A model generated the notes under the pieces. The model was not told the origin of the DNA. It made no database searches and saw only the letters and a program-made list of their open reading frames with translations. Shown in pieces: positions 60,340 through 64,000 of a stretch of 64,000 bases of DNA; positions within the stretch are counted from its first letter, which is position 1, and every line of letters begins with the position of its first letter. A program made the position numbers and the translations under genes. The DNA is from Bacteroidales bacterium UBA3754 (lineage in GTDB: Bacteria > Bacteroidota > Bacteroidia > Bacteroidales > UBA1715). The DNA is taken from assembly GCA_002371705.1 (NCBI GenBank), contig DFGI01000051.1:1-64000 (forward strand), read 5' to 3'.

Positions 60340-60411
60340 ATGTCCAGAATTGGAAGTATAAGCAAAAAGTGTTTATTTTGTAAAAAATAAGCATTTGATG
60401 CTGATTGGATT

Positions 60412-62280
60412 ATGAAAAAAATAATCGTTGTAGTTTGTCTGTGCCTATGCGAATTGTGCTTTTCGCAGGAGCCACAGCGCATTTTCCACGAGTTAGAAGA
60501 ACGGATTGCCTATGATTCAACTACTCTTGACCGTACTTTGAAACAAATCATTCCAATGGACGCCCGCACTACATTTTCCACATATAAAGAGGAAGAATTA
60601 CAGAAAAATAGTTCTACACTGTTGAAGCTCCATCAATATTTTGGAGATTATAGGATTTTGGACTCGGATTTGTTGATTCATATTGAAAATGACGTAATCA
60701 CAACCATCAATGGCTCATATTATTCTTCGATAGACAATTTAGGGAACATTTCATTGTTAAGTGAATCTGAAATTGTGCAAATTGCAGAAACAGAAATCTT
60801 TGAATCAACGTCGGACTATGATTTTCGCTATACAATTGAAAAAGTGATGGCAAAAAACAGTTTCGACAGCGAGGACACGAATCTATATTATGCCAGCAGG
60901 GTTACAATTTCCGATGGGAAAAACCTTGAAACAGCCGTTGATGTTATAATTGACGAACAATCGGGGCAAATTCTTGATAAAATTTCTCGGGTGGTTTACG
61001 CCAGAGGAACTGCAAACACGCGATATAGTGGAACACAAACGATTGGAACAACGTATGAGGATTCGAAATATGTGTTGAAGGATGCAACACGTGGAAACGG
61101 AATTTACACGAGAAATCTCAATCATTCAAACAATACCGCAAAACTAACGGAATTTACCGACACCGACGATAATTGGACAACAGCGGAATACCACAATTCC
61201 AACAAAGACGATGGAGCATTGGACGTGCATTGGGCGGCAATGAAAACTTACGACTATTTTTATACGACATTTCAACGGAATAGTTACGATAATGCTGGAG
61301 CACCCATACAATGTTGTGTCCATTATAAAACAAGTTATGAAAATTCGTTTTGGGAAAGTACATTACAGTTGTTTTGCTTTGGCGATGGACATGAGAATCA
61401 AGACATTATGGCGAGTTTGGATATTGTTGCCCACGAAATTGGACATGCGGTATGCACCTATTCCGCCAATTTGAAATACGCAGGAGAATCGGGGGCGATT
61501 AACGAAGGGTTGAGCGATATTTGGGGAACGTGTGTGGAAGAGTATTACACGAACGACAAACAAACATGGCTTTGCGGCGAAGATGTTGATATTCGTGCCG
61601 ACCATACGGCGTTGCGTAGTATGAGCAACCCCAACTCAGAGGGACAAGCCGACACATATGGCGGTTTATATTGGTACGAAACCGAAGGTTGCACTCCAAG
61701 TAGGAAAAACGACTATTGTGGCGTCCACACCAACAGCGGTGTGTTGAATTATTGGTTCTATCTGCTGTGTGAAGGCGATTCTGGGACTAACGACCTTGAC
61801 AAATCCTACAATGTGAATGGAATTGGCATTGCCAACGCCGCCAAAATTGTGTATCGTGCAGAAACAGAATATCTTTCAGCCACAAGCAATTTCGCCGATA
61901 TGAGGGCATGCACGCTCAAAGCCGCCGCGGATTTATTTCCGAATAATCCTTCTTACGGCAATTCTGTTGCCGATGCGTGGTATGCAGTTGGTGTTGAAGA
62001 AAATCCACCCTACCAGCAAATCAAGAAAAGAACCGATGAGTTCCCGATTGCGAAAGACAGCACACAGACCGATAACTGGCTGATGCTTGAAGGAAACACA
62101 CTCCACATATCGCTACCAACAAGCAACAACGTTGTGGCACTATACAATACCGAGGGACAAAAGGTTCTGCAACAAAAAATTAAAAAATCCGCAAAAATAG
62201 ATATATCAGCCCTTCCGAAAGGAATATACACCGTAATCGTAAACAAGTGCGAACAATCTTGTAAGATTATTCTGTATTAG
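60412..62280 (+). CDS. T9SS-sorted M4-family (thermolysin-like) metalloprotease
   Basis: 622 residues. Signal MKKIIVVVCLCLCELCFSQ, FTP/PepSY-like propeptide (about 25-200), M4 catalytic domain with zinc motif HEIGH (341-345), third ligand E365 in NEGLSDIWG and the GVHTNSGVLNYWFY histidine region, and a C-terminal T9SS type A sorting domain (VALYNTEGQKVLQQ, LPKGIYTVIVNK). The enzyme should be secreted and surface-attached, cutting proteins outside the cell. It lies 72 nt after the sigma-fusion gene; no clear own promoter, so co-transcription is possible. Confidence 0.92.
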   Translation: MKKIIVVVCLCLCELCFSQEPQRIFHELEERIAYDSTTLDRTLKQIIPMDARTTFSTYKEEELQKNSSTLLKLHQYFGDYRILDSDLLIHIENDVITTINGSYYSSIDNLGNISLLSESEIVQIAETEIFESTSDYDFRYTIEKVMAKNSFDSEDTNLYYASRVTISDGKNLETAVDVIIDEQSGQILDKISRVVYARGTANTRYSGTQTIGTTYEDSKYVLKDATRGNGIYTRNLNHSNNTAKLTEFTDTDDNWTTAEYHNSNKDDGALDVHWAAMKTYDYFYTTFQRNSYDNAGAPIQCCVHYKTSYENSFWESTLQLFCFGDGHENQDIMASLDIVAHEIGHAVCTYSANLKYAGESGAINEGLSDIWGTCVEEYYTNDKQTWLCGEDVDIRADHTALRSMSNPNSEGQADTYGGLYWYETEGCTPSRKNDYCGVHTNSGVLNYWFYLLCEGDSGTNDLDKSYNVNGIGIANAAKIVYRAETEYLSATSNFADMRACTLKAAADLFPNNPSYGNSVADAWYAVGVEENPPYQQIKKRTDEFPIAKDSTQTDNWLMLEGNTLHISLPTSNNVVALYNTEGQKVLQQKIKKSAKIDISALPKGIYTVIVNKCEQSCKIILY

Positions 62281-62306
62281 CATATTTGTTGGTTACAATG
62301 CCAAAA

Positions 62307-62404
62307 TTGAAAATCTTGGGAATTTTATATTGAAAATCTTGGGAATTTTTCATTGAAAATCTTGGGAGTTTTTCATTGAAAATCTTGGGAGTTTTACATT
62401 GGAA
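62307..62404. repeat. four-copy 23-bp tandem repeat
   Basis: Units start at 62307, 62330, 62353 and 62376, with a 6-base partial fifth at 62399. Core TTGAAAATCTTGGGA is identical in all four; the end varies (ATTTTATA, ATTTTTCA, GTTTTTCA, GTTTTACA). No spacers. Unit length and TTGRAAAnnTTGRG core match the array at 1525-1593 read on its minus strand. Confidence 0.95.
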
Positions 62405-62427
62405 ATAAAATTTTTTTTGGTTTCCCG

Positions 62428-62461
62428 TGCAGTCTTTTACTACTTTTTGGAACATATATAT
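62428..62461 (+). promoter_or_regulatory. shared upstream element, copy 2
   Basis: TGCAGTCTTTT ... TTTTTGGAAC then ATATATAT (62454-62461), same spacing as 58708-58741. It lies 27 nt before the ATG at 62489 and 24 nt after the tandem repeat. Confidence 0.6.
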
Positions 62462-62488
62462 AGATAACAAGTTTTAAAAGATGTAATT

Positions 62489-63598
62489 ATGAAAAAAGTT
62501 TTATTCTTTCTTGCGACCTGTTGTATTGCAATGGGTGCAACAGCACAATTAAAAGTTACAAGTAGTGGAGATGTTGTATTTCCTAATTATGTGAAAGTGG
62601 CAAATACATCGGGAGATCTTTATTTGCCAGGTAGTACCCAAATTCTTTGGGGCGGAACCACAAGTTATACAAACTCAACATGGGGTGTTGCATATAAAAC
62701 GGGGACTTCCGCAGGGTTGAATTTCTTTAAGCCTACGGGTTCTACCAATGCAGGAGACTATAAACTATTCCTTGGTGATGATGCCCGCGTTTCTATAGGT
62801 GGCACTCCAATAAAGAAATTAACAGTGTACGGCTCAATCCGTGCTATATCCGAAACTGGTTCGGGAGGGGCTATTGAAATGCAAACAGGACCATCAGACC
62901 CTCGTATTGCATCGGGTTCCAGCAAAGTAGTTTTTTATAAAATAGCAAACAATGGTTTCGCAAACATAGAATGCGGTACACTTACGCAATCGTCTGACAG
63001 CACACTGAAAACAAACATCAAGAAAATTGACGGTGATGTGTTATCAAAATTGTGTAAATTGGATGGTTACACATATAATTGGAAAGACGACAAAGATGGA
63101 CAGAAACAAGTTGGCTTTATAGCACAGGAAATTGAGAAAGTTTTCCCTGAACTCGTGCAAACAATAGACAGTACCAACATAAAACTTATGTCATACATTG
63201 GTATGATTCCTTATTTGTTGGAAGCAATCAAGGAACAACAAAGTCAAATTGAAGAATTGAAAGATCAATTGAACGATAGTTATGGCTCGGCAGAATTGAA
63301 ATCTTATTCTATATTTGAAGATGAAAGCACAGAAGCCCCAGCTTCGCTTTCACAAAACAAACCAAATCCGTTTAGTGCCGAAACACGTATTGAAATGTTT
63401 GTGCCGAAATCAGTCGCAAATGCCACATTGTATATTTATGATTTACAAGGTAAGCAGGTGAAATCCATAACTATTTCTGGCAGAGGTGCTACTTTTGAAA
63501 CAATTTATGGCTCAGAATTGCAAGCTGGTTTGTATATTTATAGTCTCGTTACCGATGGGAAATTGATTGGTAGCAAACAAATGGTGTTAACGGAATAA
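62489..63598 (+). CDS. S74 (tail-fibre chaperone) protein with T9SS sorting domain
   Basis: 369 residues. Signal peptide MKKVLFFLATCCIAMGATAQ; a fibre-like N-terminal half of glycine/serine-rich beta segments (about 22-165); a peptidase S74 intramolecular chaperone domain (about 170-255; SSDSTLKTNIKKIDGD, LDGYTYNWKDDKDGQKQVGF, IAQEIEKVFPELVQ) ending in a coiled coil; and a T9SS type A domain (NKPNPFSAETRIEM, LYIYDLQGKQVKSI, GLYIYSLVTDGKLIGSKQMV). S74 normally trimerizes phage tail spikes and cleaves itself at a serine. Here it is likely a surface fibre or adhesin. Confidence 0.87.
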   Translation: MKKVLFFLATCCIAMGATAQLKVTSSGDVVFPNYVKVANTSGDLYLPGSTQILWGGTTSYTNSTWGVAYKTGTSAGLNFFKPTGSTNAGDYKLFLGDDARVSIGGTPIKKLTVYGSIRAISETGSGGAIEMQTGPSDPRIASGSSKVVFYKIANNGFANIECGTLTQSSDSTLKTNIKKIDGDVLSKLCKLDGYTYNWKDDKDGQKQVGFIAQEIEKVFPELVQTIDSTNIKLMSYIGMIPYLLEAIKEQQSQIEELKDQLNDSYGSAELKSYSIFEDESTEAPASLSQNKPNPFSAETRIEMFVPKSVANATLYIYDLQGKQVKSITISGRGATFETIYGSELQAGLYIYSLVTDGKLIGSKQMVLTE

Positions 63599-63611
63599 AA
63601 TTTGTAATGAT

Positions 63612-64000
63612 ATGAAACAGTTTTTTAACATCATTATAGCCATATTCTTTGTATCCCAATCCATATACGCCCAAAGTTATAGCTTAAAATTTAACTTATC
63701 AGATTTCGATTTGATTGAGGAAAAGGGATTGGTTTATATTAAAGCTTCAAATGGTGCGTATTTATTATTAGAAGACACCTCGCTACCAGCACTTCCATAT
63801 AAGATTGTGAACATTCTTTTGCCTAATGAAACAGAATTGGATAATTTCACATTTTCTACTAATCAAACGATATTTAGAAATAATATCGTTTTGGCAAAAA
63901 ATCCTGAAGTCATACCAGTTTCTATGCTTGGTGAAGTAAAAGAAACCAATGGGTCTAAAACATATTCTAAAGAAGTTTATCCTGAAAAAAACGTGGTTTA
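63612..64000 (+). CDS. secreted protein with C25-propeptide-like start, cut by window edge
   Basis: Reads MKQFFNIIIAIFFVSQSIYA (signal peptide) then SYSLKFNLSDFDLIEEKGLV, LEDTSLPALPYKIVNILLPN, and runs open to the window end (129 complete codons). The SLPALP..NILLP pattern is like the propeptide of gingipain-type C25 proteases and other large T9SS proteins, but the catalytic part lies beyond the window. It starts 13 nt after the S74/T9SS gene, so the two are probably co-transcribed. Confidence 0.75.
   Translation, partial: MKQFFNIIIAIFFVSQSIYAQSYSLKFNLSDFDLIEEKGLVYIKASNGAYLLLEDTSLPALPYKIVNILLPNETELDNFTFSTNQTIFRNNIVLAKNPEVIPVSMLGEVKETNGSKTYSKEVYPEKNVV

Noticed and set aside
62267..62470. 67-residue minus-strand frame over the tandem repeat
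   Set aside because: It is only a translation of the repeat (PKIF/PRFS units in shifting frames); no start signal.

Overview
The window looks like a stretch of chromosome from an A+T-rich member of the Bacteroidota, most likely order Bacteroidales. Evidence: Bacteroidetes-type promoters (TTTG / TAnnTTTG) in front of many genes; a fused murF-alr gene; the rpmB-rpmG-DUF4295-ftsY block; a coaX - OM protein - TPR - lptC - ppiD operon; a SusC/TonB-like receptor; and several proteins carrying type IX secretion (T9SS) sorting domains. No phage, plasmid or rRNA module is present and no species can be named from the sequence alone. All calls come from reading sequence and motifs by eye; no searches were run.

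Layout. 1-1455: 3' part of tRNA-Asn, then ornithine aminotransferase. 1456-4633: small accessory island: a three-copy 23-bp tandem repeat, an AAA ATPase with a PD-(D/E)xK-like C-terminus, an XRE regulator, a DUF3761 protein, an LRR protein and an unknown membrane protein, closed by tRNA-Gln. 5124-9929: TPR/SpoIIE phosphatase and bifunctional MurF-Alr. 10026-14455 (minus): FadL-like porin, lpxK, sppA. 14790-21212: DUF6913, dapA, ftsY and ribosomal proteins, GT2, phosphofructokinase, murI. 21220-30108: envelope genes (TonB receptor, BatA-like, PKD/CHU_C T9SS protein, O-antigen ligase family, OMPLA-like phospholipase). 30109-31058: a decayed pocket with ORF6N and RhuM remnants, a partial duplication of the phospholipase gene and REP-like hairpins. 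31112-40654: iorA without a neighbouring iorB, lipoproteins, OmpA, a two-component pair, nitroreductase, SlyD, SdiA-regulated-like lipoprotein. 40665-44731: ketosynthase, barrel protein, ketoreductase and HAL-family lyase, resembling part of an aryl-polyene/flexirubin pathway. 44865-55401: L31, MORN protein, RNase G, a 29-residue ribosomal-type protein, HU, and the ppiD-lptC-TPR-OMP-coaX operon. 55501-58567: DUF4294, sugar transferase, radical SAM/SPASM. 58750-64000: an unusual sigma factor fusion followed by three likely secreted proteins.

Most notable. (1) The gene at 58750-60339 encodes an ECF sigma factor, one membrane helix, a Pro/Gln-rich linker and an outer-membrane-barrel-like C-terminus in a single reading frame, so the sigma factor itself may be tethered across the envelope. 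(2) A 34-bp element upstream of it (GCAGTC-N20-ATATATAT) recurs with identical spacing upstream of the T9SS/S74 gene at 62489. (3) Two 23-bp tandem-repeat arrays 60 kb apart share the core TTGRAAAnnTTGRG; one abuts the promoter of the ATPase/nuclease-like gene and the other lies just upstream of the shared element. (4) A RhuM gene is cut off exactly where a 43-bp copy of the phospholipase gene's 3' end begins.
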